From: Gammaproteobacteria bacterium
Lineage (GTDB): Bacteria; Pseudomonadota; Gammaproteobacteria; DSM-16500
NCBI GenBank assembly: GCA_019634835.1
Contig: JAHCAO010000008.1
Location: 28,811-92,810 of the forward strand
DNA: 64,000 nt
Direction of reading: 5' to 3'
In this document: positions 55,041 to 64,000 of the stretch, in pieces
Position numbering within the stretch: position 1 is the stretch's first letter
Layout of the letters: each line of letters begins with the position of its first letter
Program-made: the position numbers and the translations under genes
Notes under the pieces: generated by a model
Database searches by the model: none
Told to the model about the DNA's origin: nothing
What the model saw: only the letters and a program-made list of their open reading frames with translations

Positions 55041-55949
55041 TTAAGAGTTGAATATCTCTTGATGAGCAATAAGCTGCTCTGCTGTTAGCGCAAATACACC
55101 GCCGCCGCCTCGTTCGAAATCGAGCCATGTAAAAGGTGCCTTAGGGTATTTTTCTGATAAAGCATGTTCACTATTACCTACTTCAACAATAAGAATACCG
55201 TCTTGTTGGAGATACGCAGAAGCATCGCGTAAAATGCGGGCAGCAAAATCGAGGCCTTGAATGCCTGCTGCCAATCCTAACTTTGGTTCATGTAGATATT
55301 CGCTAGGAAGATTAAACATTTCTTCTGTGCTAACGTAAGGGGGATTGCTAACTATAATATCATATTTTTTCTTAGGGAGAGCAGCAAACAAATCGGATTC
55401 AAATACATGTACTTGGTCTTGAACAGCGTGTCTTAGAATGTTTATCTTTGCAACGGCGAGGGCTTCTGTTGAAATGTCACTCGCGTCGATTTCTGCATTG
55501 GGAAAAGCTTTTGCACAGGCGATGGCAATACACCCGCAGCCAGTACATAAATCTAAAATGTTATGTACATTTTCAGGATATACCCATGGACGAAAATGAT
55601 TTTCTATTAATTCTGCTATTGGTGAGCGTGGAATTAATACACGCTCGTCAACATAAAAAGGTAACCCAGCAAACCAAGCTTCATGGGTTAAGTAAGGAAC
55701 AGGGATTTTTTTATCAACTCTTCTATGTATTAATTCATTTAATTGTGCGCGTTCCTCTTTTGTCAAACGGGCATCTAAGACAGTAGGGCTAATATCATGA
55801 GGCAGATGTAAAGTATGCAGAATGAGTGCGATAGCTTCATCCCACGCATTATCTGTACCATGTCCATAGTAAAGACCGGCAGCATTAAAGCGAGAAGTTG
55901 CTACGCGAATAAAGTCACGAATTGTTTTGAGATCGGAATAGTCAGTCAT
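55041..55949 (-). CDS. prmB: Ribosomal protein L3 glutamine methyltransferase
   Basis: 302 residues. The N-terminal helical domain (DFIRVATSRFNAAGLYYGHG, then DNAWDEAIALI) is PrmB-specific. The Rossmann methylase has DLCTGCGCIAIACA and the catalytic VSNPPYVSTEEM. It methylates Gln150 of L3. Its stop is 20 bp from the large palindrome. Confidence 0.95.
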   Translation of the reverse strand: MTDYSDLKTIRDFIRVATSRFNAAGLYYGHGTDNAWDEAIALILHTLHLPHDISPTVLDARLTKEERAQLNELIHRRVDKKIPVPYLTHEAWFAGLPFYVDERVLIPRSPIAELIENHFRPWVYPENVHNILDLCTGCGCIAIACAKAFPNAEIDASDISTEALAVAKINILRHAVQDQVHVFESDLFAALPKKKYDIIVSNPPYVSTEEMFNLPSEYLHEPKLGLAAGIQGLDFAARILRDASAYLQQDGILIVEVGNSEHALSEKYPKAPFTWLDFERGGGGVFALTAEQLIAHQEIFNS

Positions 55950-56062
55950 AGTTCCACTTCAATCATGAGTCATTTTATGTAGGATGGTTCCAACTTTAGG
56001 ATAGTGTACTTATGTTATCAAGGTAGATGAATTCTGCAAACAATATTATTATACTAAGGCCA

Positions 56063-56160
56063 GGAATTCCGCTGAAGGTGGCTATCCTATTATTTTTTAG
56101 CTCCCAACAGATGCTATCCATGGCTAAAAACAATAAGATGGCCACCTTCAGCAGAATTCC
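56063..56160. repeat. Long inverted repeat before nagZ (copy C)
   Basis: Arms 56063-56101 and 56123-56160 (starting ggaattccgctgaaggtggc) match in inverted orientation with about five differences. Because of the symmetry, both strands carry similar short open frames; these are not treated as genes. It lacks the GAGGGTATTTTT core, so it may be a separate family. Confidence 0.75.
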
Positions 56161-56234
56161 TGTGCTAGGACCTGTTGAAATATTGTATGGTAGTGTACTC
56201 AAACTGATTGAAGAGTTGCTCGTGGAAAGAAAAA

Positions 56235-57269
56235 ATGACTGAAAAAATCGGTTCTCTCATTATTGATTTGCAGGATAAAACAATTTCAGCAGAAGAACGT
56301 GAAATACTAAATCATCCATTAGTTGGTGGGGTTATCTTATTTGCACGTAATTACGAATCACGTGAGCAATTAAACAAGCTATGCGCAGATATACGTTCAT
56401 CCCGTCAAAAAAAAATTCTTATTATGGTTGATCAAGAGGGTGGTAGAGTACAACGATTTTTGCATGATTTTACCCGTCTTCCTTTTATGGCAGTTTTAGG
56501 AAAAGTTTATGATGAAAATATTGAAACTGCATGCCGTCTTGCCAATGATTGTGGATGGTTAATGGCCGTTGAGTTGTTGTCTGAAGGCATTGATCTTAGT
56601 TTAGCGCCTGTTTTGGATTTAAATAAAGGAGTGAGTAGTATCATTGGCCAACGGGCTTTCCATTCCCAGCCTCAACCAGTTATTCAGCTAGCTACTGCTT
56701 TTATTCAAGGTATGAGCGAGGCAGGAATGGCAGCAATAGGCAAGCATTTCCCTGGGCATGGTTCTGTGTCGCTGGATTCTCATGTGACAATTCCCAAGGA
56801 TGAACGGCTTAAACATGAAATTGAGAATGAAGACATGGCGTCATTTGCTGGCATGATTAAAGCTGGAATTCCAGCAATCATGGCGGCTCATATTATTTTT
56901 CCTCATGTTGATAAAATGCCTGTGGGATTTTCACAACGTTGGCTTAAAGATATTCTGCGTGATGAATTACAGTTTACCGGCGTAATATTCAGCGATGATT
57001 TAAGTATGGAAGGTGCGAATATTTCATCAAATTATACTGATAGGGTGGTTGTTTCGAGAGAGGCAGGGTGTGATTTTACATTGCTATGCAACAATCGGCC
57101 AGGTGTCATACAAGTATTAGATCACTTGCCAGCACCACTTCATATGATAAGTAAAGAAAAGTGGGGTAAATTACAAGGAGATTTTTCACATAGTAGACAG
57201 TCCTATAAAGAACATAAGCGCTGGCATGAGACGTGTGCTAGTTTAAATAAATTGACGAATGATTTTTAA
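56235..57269 (+). CDS. nagZ: Beta-N-acetylhexosaminidase NagZ
   Basis: The ATG at 56235 follows GGAAAG and matches the family N-terminus; the frame from 56208 adds unrelated residues. 344 residues with the GH3 pattern: MVDQEGGRVQRF, GKHFPGHGSVSLDSH with the catalytic Asp/His loop, and FSDDLSMEGA. It removes GlcNAc from muropeptides in cell-wall recycling. hpt follows, as in Pseudomonas. Confidence 0.95.
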   Translation: MTEKIGSLIIDLQDKTISAEEREILNHPLVGGVILFARNYESREQLNKLCADIRSSRQKKILIMVDQEGGRVQRFLHDFTRLPFMAVLGKVYDENIETACRLANDCGWLMAVELLSEGIDLSLAPVLDLNKGVSSIIGQRAFHSQPQPVIQLATAFIQGMSEAGMAAIGKHFPGHGSVSLDSHVTIPKDERLKHEIENEDMASFAGMIKAGIPAIMAAHIIFPHVDKMPVGFSQRWLKDILRDELQFTGVIFSDDLSMEGANISSNYTDRVVVSREAGCDFTLLCNNRPGVIQVLDHLPAPLHMISKEKWGKLQGDFSHSRQSYKEHKRWHETCASLNKLTNDF

Positions 57270-57322
57270 AATTTTTTTTGTAGCATGCTGTAAAAAATTC
57301 ACGATAATTTGGAAATAGATCA

Positions 57323-57880
57323 ATGACAACAACAGATAACATTCATACTATACTTGAAAAAGCTGAATGCCTCTATAGCACTACTGAAATCAATGAAGCG
57401 CTAGATCAGATGGCAAAAGAAATTTCTCAAAAACTGAAAAATACTAATCCATTAATTCTGTGCGTGATGACAGGTGCTCTCATCCCAACTGGGCATTTAG
57501 TTACACGTTTGCATTTTCCTTTAGAAATTGATTATTTACATGTAACACGCTATCGAGGTACGACCCGCGGCGGTGATTTACATTGGTTGGTAGAGCCGCG
57601 CCAAAGTTTGAAAGATCGCACAATACTTATCGTTGATGATATTATGGATGGCGGATTGACGCTTTCTGCGATTATAGATTATTGTCGGCAAGCTAAAGCA
57701 AAAGACATTTATACAGCTGTTATGGTGAGCAAAAAACGTGTGCGTGAACCAGGTGTTAATTTTGAACCTGATTTTGTTGGTGTAAGGACAGAAGATAAAT
57801 ATTTATTTGGCTTTGGTCTGGATTATGAAGAACACTTACGTAATGTGCCAGGAATATACGCAGTAAATGATCTCAAGTAG
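57323..57880 (+). CDS. hpt: Hypoxanthine-guanine phosphoribosyltransferase
   Basis: 185 residues. The PRPP loop is TILIVDDIMDGGLTLSA, preceded by VMTGALIPTGHLV and followed by DFVGVRTEDKYLFGFGLDY. It salvages hypoxanthine and guanine. The type found after nagZ in gammaproteobacteria. Confidence 0.93.
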   Translation: MTTTDNIHTILEKAECLYSTTEINEALDQMAKEISQKLKNTNPLILCVMTGALIPTGHLVTRLHFPLEIDYLHVTRYRGTTRGGDLHWLVEPRQSLKDRTILIVDDIMDGGLTLSAIIDYCRQAKAKDIYTAVMVSKKRVREPGVNFEPDFVGVRTEDKYLFGFGLDYEEHLRNVPGIYAVNDLK

Positions 57881-57890
57881 TGCGTCATTG

Positions 57891-58056
57891 GGTGCATACG
57901 AGTTTTTTGCAACGAGAGAATGAGGGTATTTTTTTCACAATTAATCGCAAACACGCTCATCCTTGATTGGGTTTTGCTCTTGCAGACTCCTGTCTGCTTG
58001 TTAATTGCTCATACAAAATACCCTCATTCTCTCGTTGCAAAAAACTCGTATGCACC
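57891..58056. repeat. Long palindromic intergenic repeat (copy D, paired)
   Basis: Perfect 42-bp arms (57891-57932 and 58015-58056) that begin ggtgcatacgagttttttgc and end gagggtatttt surround an 82-bp centre. A 7-bp direct repeat CGTCATT lies 1 base outside the left arm and 3 bases outside the right arm (57883-57889 and 58060-58066). This is the best preserved copy and defines the family. Confidence 0.9.
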
Positions 58057-58097
58057 TTACGTCATTAGTACGCTATAAAATTCAGGAAGAATGAAAC

Positions 58098-60533
58098 ATG
58101 ATGATGGGGTTTATTTGGGTTGTTATTTTTTTAATAATTTTTGGCGTGTTAGCTTATCACCGCGCATCACTAGCTATTTGGACTATTTGTTTTGTCTTGT
58201 TATTAATTTTTGTAACAAGATTTTGTGGTCTTACCATAGCGACTATTTTTTGTTGGATTGTTTTCCTATCATTTTTTACACTGTTGAACCTATCTGTTTG
58301 GCGACGGCGTTTTATTAGTCAGTATTTGCTAAATTTTTATCGAATTGTTATGCCAACGATGTCACGTACAGAGCGTCAAGCAATTTCCGCTGGGACAGTA
58401 ACGTGGGAAGGTGATTTGTTTTGCGGCAATCCCAATTGGAACAAATTATTGTCTCAACCATCCGCAAGACTCACTGAAGAAGAACAAGCATTTCTTAATG
58501 GCCCAGTTGAGACGTTATGTAAAATGATTAATGACTGGGACATTACGCATAATCGCTTAGATTTACCACCCGAGGTTTGGAATTTTATAAAAGAGAATGG
58601 ATTTTTTGCTCTTATCATTCCTAAAAAATATGGTGGTAAGCAGTTTTCAGCTTATGCTCATTCGCAAATTTTAATTAAGGTTGGCAGTGTTAGCATCACA
58701 GCGGGATCCAGTATAGCTGTGCCAAACTCATTAGGACCGGCTGAACTCTTGCTGCACTACGGTACAGAAGAGCAAAAAGATTATTATCTTCCACGTCTAG
58801 CAAAAGGCGAAGAAATTCCATGTTTTGCATTGACTTCACCTGTCGCGGGATCTGATGCTGGTGCAATGACGGATTATGGCATTGTATGCTGGAATAATTA
58901 TGATGGGAAAAAAACGCTAGGAATACGTCTTAATTTTAATAAGCGTTACATAACACTTGCGCCGATTGCGACAGTCATTGGACTAGCGTTTAAGCTTTAT
59001 GATCCAGAACATATACTTGGGAGTAAAGAAGACATAGGTATCACTTGTGCATTGATTCCGCGTAACACACCCGGGATTCAAATCGGTCGCCGTCATTTTC
59101 CGCTTAATACAGCTTTTCAGAATGGACCTATTCAAGGAGAAAATATTTTTATTCCTATAGAGTGGATAATTGGCGGGTGGGAAAAAGCAGGAAAAGGTTG
59201 GCCAATGTTAATGGAATGTTTAGCAGCAGGCCGCGCGATTTCATTGCCAGCAAGTGCTGTCGCAAACGCAAAAATACTGTCTTATGCTGCGGGTGCTTAC
59301 GCAAGAATCCGCAAACAATTTAATATGCCAATCGGTCGTTTCGAAGGGATACAAGAATCTTTAGCAAGAATTGCTGCTTATACTTATATCATGGATTCAG
59401 CTAGGACTTGCACAGCAGCAGCGATAGATGCTGGGGAAAAACCCTCCATCGCTTCTGCGATCGTAAAATATCATGTGACCGAGTTTGGTCGAAAACTAGC
59501 ATGTGATGGTATGGATATCCATGGTGGTAAAGGGATTTGCCTGGGGCCTAGAAATTATCTGGGTAGAAGTTATGGAGCGACGCCAATCGCAATTACAGTG
59601 GAAGGAGCAAATATTCTTACACGTAATATGATTATCTTTGGGCAAGGCGTTATTCGTTGTCATCCTTATATTCTGTCTGAGTTAGAAGCTGCACGGTTGC
59701 AAGATCCTAAGGCAGCTTTAATTGCTTTTGACAATGTCATGATAAAACATATTGCATTTGGTATGAGTAATGTTGTACGCAGTTTGATACTGGGATTAAC
59801 TAGCAGTTTTATTGTACAAGCACCTAAAGGCCGTATGAAGCGGTATTATCAACAAGCTACCCGATTCTGTTCTGCGTTTGCCTTAATTTCAGATGTTTCT
59901 ATGCTGGTGTTTGGCGGTAGTTTAAAACGTAAAGAAAGTATATCTGCTAGACTGGGCGATATTTTGAGTTATTTATATCTTTTATCTACGGTATTGAAAC
60001 ATTATCATGATCAAGGTGAAAATATCGACGACCTTCCAATTGTGCGCTATGCTTGTTTGTATTGTTTATTTGAAATGCAAGAACGGTTTGATGAAATCAT
60101 TAAAAATTTTCCTAATCGTTGGATAGCTATAATACTTAAAGTGCTCATTTTTCCTCTAGGTAAAGGTTTTGCTAAACCACGGGACAGTATTACGCATAAA
60201 GCAGCTCAATTATTACTTTCTCCGACAGAGTCACGGCAACGGTTAGCAGCAGGCTCTTTTATATCTGCATCCAGTGAAAATGTGATGGCAGATATACAAG
60301 ATGCACTAATAAAAACGATTGCTGCTGAATCCATAGAAAAAACTATCAAAACGGCTAAAAAAGATGGCTGCATCATGGGTTATAACATGATGGAACAAGC
60401 AAAGTCTGCTTTAGACAAGTCCATTATTACTTCTGCTGAATTCGATATTTTTGTGCAAGCGGAGGAAGCTCGTAATAAAGTTATTGCAGTGGATGATTTT
60501 GCTAATGAAGAATTAATACGAACTGGGAGGTAG
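58098..60533 (+). CDS. fadE: Acyl-CoA dehydrogenase FadE
   Basis: 811 residues, the FadE length (E. coli 814). Two or three N-terminal hydrophobic helices (about 3-60) are followed by the ACAD domain: ALTSPVAGSDAGAMTDYGI, HFPLNTAFQNGP and FEGIQESLARIAAYTY. The C-terminal DUF1974 extension is present. It catalyses the first oxidation of beta-oxidation at the membrane. AGGAAG precedes the ATG. Confidence 0.96.
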   Translation: MMMGFIWVVIFLIIFGVLAYHRASLAIWTICFVLLLIFVTRFCGLTIATIFCWIVFLSFFTLLNLSVWRRRFISQYLLNFYRIVMPTMSRTERQAISAGTVTWEGDLFCGNPNWNKLLSQPSARLTEEEQAFLNGPVETLCKMINDWDITHNRLDLPPEVWNFIKENGFFALIIPKKYGGKQFSAYAHSQILIKVGSVSITAGSSIAVPNSLGPAELLLHYGTEEQKDYYLPRLAKGEEIPCFALTSPVAGSDAGAMTDYGIVCWNNYDGKKTLGIRLNFNKRYITLAPIATVIGLAFKLYDPEHILGSKEDIGITCALIPRNTPGIQIGRRHFPLNTAFQNGPIQGENIFIPIEWIIGGWEKAGKGWPMLMECLAAGRAISLPASAVANAKILSYAAGAYARIRKQFNMPIGRFEGIQESLARIAAYTYIMDSARTCTAAAIDAGEKPSIASAIVKYHVTEFGRKLACDGMDIHGGKGICLGPRNYLGRSYGATPIAITVEGANILTRNMIIFGQGVIRCHPYILSELEAARLQDPKAALIAFDNVMIKHIAFGMSNVVRSLILGLTSSFIVQAPKGRMKRYYQQATRFCSAFALISDVSMLVFGGSLKRKESISARLGDILSYLYLLSTVLKHYHDQGENIDDLPIVRYACLYCLFEMQERFDEIIKNFPNRWIAIILKVLIFPLGKGFAKPRDSITHKAAQLLLSPTESRQRLAAGSFISASSENVMADIQDALIKTIAAESIEKTIKTAKKDGCIMGYNMMEQAKSALDKSIITSAEFDIFVQAEEARNKVIAVDDFANEELIRTGR

Positions 60534-60823
60534 ACGAGTTTTTGGTAGCAAGAGGACTCCTCATGCATCCTGCGAATAGCAGCAATCTAAATGTTCGTTT
60601 AACCTGTTGAAGATTTAAGATTAGTGTTGTCCTCTTGCGAAGGTCGCCTATTTAGGCTGAAAAAGAGTACTGGACTAGCGCGGCCGTAGGTAAGAGGATT
60701 TAGTCACGGACTAGATTGAGTGGTCTGGATACCTTGGACAAGTCGTGGTACGACGCCTCAGTGACAAAAAATCAACGGATCATGGGTTGCCAAATACTTA
60801 CGTAGCGATGACATAGGTGCTTC
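60534..60823. other. Intergenic region with a degenerate palindromic-repeat copy (F)
   Basis: The sequence after fadE (GGTAGACGAGTTTTTGGTAGC then AAGAGGAC, 60527-60567) resembles the outer arm of copy D, and GTCCTCTTGCG at about 60631-60641 faces it. The rest (60650-60823) is less AT-rich than its surroundings and may fold, but I recognise no RNA family or coding frame. Confidence 0.5.
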
Positions 60824-62893
60824 ATGCAACGACAAAAACAAAAAAAAGAGGGAACGCTACTTTGTCTATTACTGTTAACAGGCTTTTTTTTGCTATTAGA
60901 GTTAAGTTTTTTTATTCAAAGCAATAAAACGTATCTTTTTGATTACACTTTTGTATCAAACAATCTTTCAATACCCGTTACCATCATCCCAGGTATTTTA
61001 TATTTTATCTTTGCTCAATTACTCATACATCTGATGTTCTGTTTTATTATTTGGGTAGTGGTGGAGTGGATAGCTGATTTGTTTCAGCTATCATCCAGCA
61101 GAAAAATTCCTTTTGCCATTCTTATTTGGTTTTTAGGGTTAATGATGGTATTGGTTTTAAACCAGTATTTTTATCCAAATTCAAAATTTTCTAACCTGTC
61201 TGTTCTTATACTATTTAATCAGGAAATCACAAAGCTAGCGTTATTATTTTTTTTAACTTGTAGCTTTTTGGTTCTTTTGCTGGCATGCATCCGTTTTGTT
61301 AAGATCATAAGAAAACAATTTATATTTTATAACATCTTTATTGTGGGATTTTTAATTTTAAGTTTCATTTTTACAAAATATACGACTATCCATCCCGTTG
61401 ATGCTGCGACCAAAGAACGTCCTAATATTATTTTGATCGGTGTTGATTCATTACGCCCTGATTTTTTAAGTTACTTTGGATATGATAGGTCCACTCCTTT
61501 TTTTGATTCTTTTTTAGAACAAGCAAGAGTTTTTAGTGAATCAGTCACGCCGCTTGCGCGTACATTTCCATCTTGGTCAGGGATTTTAACTGGGCAATAT
61601 CCTAATCAGATGAACGTCCGTTCTAATTTAGCTCCGCAAAGTAATTTGCATTTACAAAATACACTACCCGCTATATTACAACGACATGGTTATAAAACGA
61701 TTTATGCAACAGATGAAACACGGTTTAGTAATATGGGAAAAAATTTTGGTTTTGACCAAATTATTTCCCCACCAACAGGATTAAATGATTTTTTAATTGG
61801 AACTTTTAATGACTTCCCTATCTCTAATCTTTTAATTAATACAATGGTTGGAAAATGGTTGTTTCCGTATAGTTACGCTAATCGGCCAGTCTACTTCGTG
61901 TACCAACCTGACAGCTTTTTAAAGCTGCTGGCTCTTAACCTTAAAGTAGAAAGAAAAAAACCTTTGTTTTTGGCAGTACATTTTTGTCTTACACACTATC
62001 CTTATTTGTGGGCAAATTTTTCTGGAAAAGAGTTGACTCCTCAAGAACGGTATGTAGAAAGTATCGTTGAGGTTGATAAGCAGATTAATCGTTTTTTTAC
62101 TTTGCTCAAGCAGAGACATCTATTGGATCATGCTATTGTTGTGCTTTTGTCTGATCATGGGGAGGCACTGGAGTTACCTGGTGATAGGATTACAGAAAAA
62201 GACTTATTCATGCCGTCACAATATGTCAATGCCGCTGCCCCTCGGTTTTATCCATCTGGTAATGCAGAGGAAGCAGTGAATCAATCAGTTGGCCATGGAA
62301 CAGATGTGTTAGGATTGCCCCAATATCATACTGTATTAGCATTTAGAATATACGGAGAAGAGGTTTTTCGTCCTGGTGTGACTTCGGGTATTGTCACTTT
62401 GTTAGATATTAAACCCACGCTTTTAAATCTTATTCATCTTCCTGCGCCTGAGTCTAACGGGATCTCACTCAGTGCAGTGATTCAGGATGAGGTTAGCTTA
62501 CCCTTATCGGTCAGGCCCATTTTTCTGGAAAGTGATTTTTCACCTGAAGCAATTCGCACCGTGTATCCAGAGGAACGTAAAGTATTGCTTGAAGGAATCG
62601 ATTTATTTGAAATTAATCCTAGAACGATGCGGTTAACGGTTAAAGATAGCATGACTACAAAAATTATTAACAGTAAACAACGTGCGGTGATTTATGGTAG
62701 CTGGATGCTGGCCTTATATCCTCAAAACAAAAATATACATATTCCTATATTGATCAATCTTGATAATGGAGAATGGACTAATAATTTAAAATCTTTGTTC
62801 GCTTCGCATGCTCCCGTGCAGCTTATGTTAGATGAATTGAAAGCTTTTTATGGTTCAGAAATGCATCACATAAACATTCAACCGTATGTTTGA
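60824..62893 (+). CDS. Membrane-anchored sulfatase-fold enzyme (phosphoethanolamine/phosphoglycerol transferase-like)
   Basis: 689 residues. Four or five membrane helices lie at about 15-35, 45-85, 95-115, 135-160 and 170-185. A periplasmic alkaline-phosphatase/sulfatase-fold domain follows from about 200: NIILIGVDSLRPDFLSYFGY, ARTFPSWSGILTGQYP, VVLLSDHGEALELP and GHGTDVLG. At the nucleophile position a Thr (RTFPSW) replaces the Cys/Ser of true sulfatases, as in LTA synthase and EptA, so a phospho-group transferase is more likely than a sulfatase. The substrate (lipid A, glycan or lipid) is unknown. Confidence 0.8.
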   Translation: MQRQKQKKEGTLLCLLLLTGFFLLLELSFFIQSNKTYLFDYTFVSNNLSIPVTIIPGILYFIFAQLLIHLMFCFIIWVVVEWIADLFQLSSSRKIPFAILIWFLGLMMVLVLNQYFYPNSKFSNLSVLILFNQEITKLALLFFLTCSFLVLLLACIRFVKIIRKQFIFYNIFIVGFLILSFIFTKYTTIHPVDAATKERPNIILIGVDSLRPDFLSYFGYDRSTPFFDSFLEQARVFSESVTPLARTFPSWSGILTGQYPNQMNVRSNLAPQSNLHLQNTLPAILQRHGYKTIYATDETRFSNMGKNFGFDQIISPPTGLNDFLIGTFNDFPISNLLINTMVGKWLFPYSYANRPVYFVYQPDSFLKLLALNLKVERKKPLFLAVHFCLTHYPYLWANFSGKELTPQERYVESIVEVDKQINRFFTLLKQRHLLDHAIVVLLSDHGEALELPGDRITEKDLFMPSQYVNAAAPRFYPSGNAEEAVNQSVGHGTDVLGLPQYHTVLAFRIYGEEVFRPGVTSGIVTLLDIKPTLLNLIHLPAPESNGISLSAVIQDEVSLPLSVRPIFLESDFSPEAIRTVYPEERKVLLEGIDLFEINPRTMRLTVKDSMTTKIINSKQRAVIYGSWMLALYPQNKNIHIPILINLDNGEWTNNLKSLFASHAPVQLMLDELKAFYGSEMHHINIQPYV

Positions 62894-63726
62894 CCACTTA
62901 TGTTCTGTGGGGATTTCCACTCTGTCGCCGGTGCCGGAGCTTGCTAATCGATAGCATAATTCACAGCACTGTCAATATTTGTTCACATAACGATTGATTC
63001 ATGACTGATGTATATCAATTAGAATTCAATCAACAACTTAATGAGTATTATATATTATAACTTAATGATTAAACTTATATATTTACTTGTGTGTATTTAA
63101 TGTTCTTTTTGTGCAAAGTCTTAATCTACAGCATTTTAAACTACTTTTCGATAGCTTACTCACAGACTTATCCACAGTTTCTGTGGATAGAATTGAAGGT
63201 GTCGCCGAAATGATGTTAAATCAGCAGACTTAAGTACACATAATGATGTGTAACAATATGTGTAATTAGGAGAAAATCATGGCAACTAATTTAGCAATTC
63301 GCGAAGTAAAGGTATCTAAGATCTGCGATTGATTTTCTGATCTATTCTTGATGTACAAAATGTCAGTGGGAAATATCAGCGAAGCTATAGCATTGCGTTG
63401 AGAATGGTGCTAGCATTACAGGCGTTTTTATGATGATACATCTGAACATTTTAGAGGGTAGAAAGTAAGATAAGGTCTAGGTTTTTTAATACAAAATTTT
63501 AGACCATCTTCAATGTAACCCACATCTAGCTCATCTTATGCAAGTGAATAAAAATTTTTATCATATTGTCCATTCGATGCCTGCTACAACAAAAGCTCAT
63601 TTTTATGTTTTGCAAATACCTTATAAGATTACGACTATGTTAGTAAACATGCAGGTAAAAGAGGATTTAACTCAGTTATTATTTACCTGATAAAGTTGCG
63701 CGAATAAATCAAAGGTGAGGAAATTG
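62894..63726. other. Non-coding or decayed region of about 830 bp
   Basis: It begins with a GC-richer patch (62910-62945), then a strongly AT-rich stretch (about 62990-63120), an inverted DnaA-box pair (63168-63190), and a short frame from the ATG at 63279 (good AGGAG site, 17 codons: MATNLAIREVKVSKICD) that looks like the start of a dead gene. No intact coding frame follows. Confidence 0.5.
63168..63190. promoter_or_regulatory. Inverted pair of DnaA-box-like sequences
   Basis: TTATCCACA (63168-63176) is a consensus DnaA box. TGTGGATAG (63182-63190) is a facing copy one base off consensus, 5 bases away. An AT-rich tract lies just upstream. Only two boxes are seen, which is few for oriC. Confidence 0.5.
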
Positions 63727-64000
63727 CATACGATAGAGGAACGGATGGAACCGTTTTCTGGTTATGGACTGGCTCTCAGTATGAATTTATTCAAGATGAA
63801 AAACTAAAAGACTATATGCGTGGTACAGCAGAACGTGCAAATCGTGATATGCTTTGGGTGAAAAAAAGCATCAAAAAAATTTGATGTAATGTCCAATCCA
63901 CCATCTTGGGCGCCAAGCAATAGTCAATGTATACGGGGAGTAGTAACAGGTATTCTGGGTGCGCCAAGAAAAGTCGCATCCATCTTGCAGGTGAAAGTCT
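63727..64000 (+). pseudogene. Coding remnant, possibly a glycoside hydrolase, frameshifted
   Basis: From 63727 the frame AYDRGTDGTVFWLWTGSQYE ... NRDMLWVKKSIKK is open for about 50 codons and stops at TGA near 63880. Shifting by one base in the A-run continues it as FDVMSNPPSWAPSNSQC to the window edge. The NPPSW segment recalls the SPPxW strand of GH30-like hydrolases, but this is weak. It is either a pseudogene or a real gene split by a homopolymer error. Confidence 0.35.

Noticed and set aside
55996..56242. Two facing open frames of about 70 codons with similar sequences (KVAILLF shared)
   Set aside because: They are the two strands of the palindrome at 56063-56160, which makes both strands read alike; neither has a proper start context.

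Overview
The window reads as chromosomal DNA of an AT-rich gammaproteobacterium. It is probably a member or relative of the Legionellales (Coxiella/Legionella/Berkiella-like, host-associated). The evidence is a Legionella/Rickettsia-type surface lipoprotein, a PanG-type ketopantoate reductase next to panBCD and coaX, and several proteins with eukaryote-directed features: a C-terminal CaaX box, a SopB-like CX5R phosphatase motif and an F-box. The taxonomy is inferred from gene content only; no rRNA gene is present.

Layout. 1-11.5 kb: the 5' end of trxB (minus strand), a predicted prenylated effector, ftsK, lolA-rarA, a predicted phosphoinositide phosphatase effector, a cyclic-nucleotide-binding protein and a large unrecognised coiled-coil protein. 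11.7-24.9 kb: a complete pelABCDEFG exopolysaccharide operon, with PelB split into two genes and an alpha/beta hydrolase at the end. 25.4-28.9 kb: a coenzyme A block, panG-panB-panC-panD-coaX. 29.3-31.1 kb: a small membrane protein, a surface-antigen lipoprotein and a TonB-like protein. 31.3-31.7 kb: tmRNA (ssrA).

31.7 to about 41.96 kb: an integrated P4-like satellite element at the 3' end of ssrA. It has a broken tyrosine integrase, an AlpA regulator, a CHC2 zinc-finger protein, a broken TOPRIM/AAA replication protein and a DUF5681 protein. Its cargo is a tightly packed minus-strand operon, Dam-like adenine methylase - HerA-like ATPase - NurA-like nuclease with a zinc ribbon, followed by a winged-helix/nucleotidyltransferase pair behind a well-formed promoter-operator. 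The methylase-HerA-NurA trio is the strongest candidate here for an uncharacterised anti-phage system.

42-64 kb: an MFS exporter, an F-box membrane protein, another effector-like membrane protein, a PhoB-like regulator with a membrane-less PhoR-like kinase, a lone tyrosine recombinase, udk, an Smr protein, an RND efflux pair, yciB, bolA, prmB, nagZ, hpt, fadE and a membrane-bound sulfatase-fold enzyme. The last 1.1 kb has no intact gene; it holds an inverted DnaA-box pair and a decayed coding remnant.

A family of long palindromic intergenic repeats, in paired and solo forms, is scattered through the window. Several single-base frameshifts are concentrated in the satellite element; they could be real decay or read errors in homopolymers.
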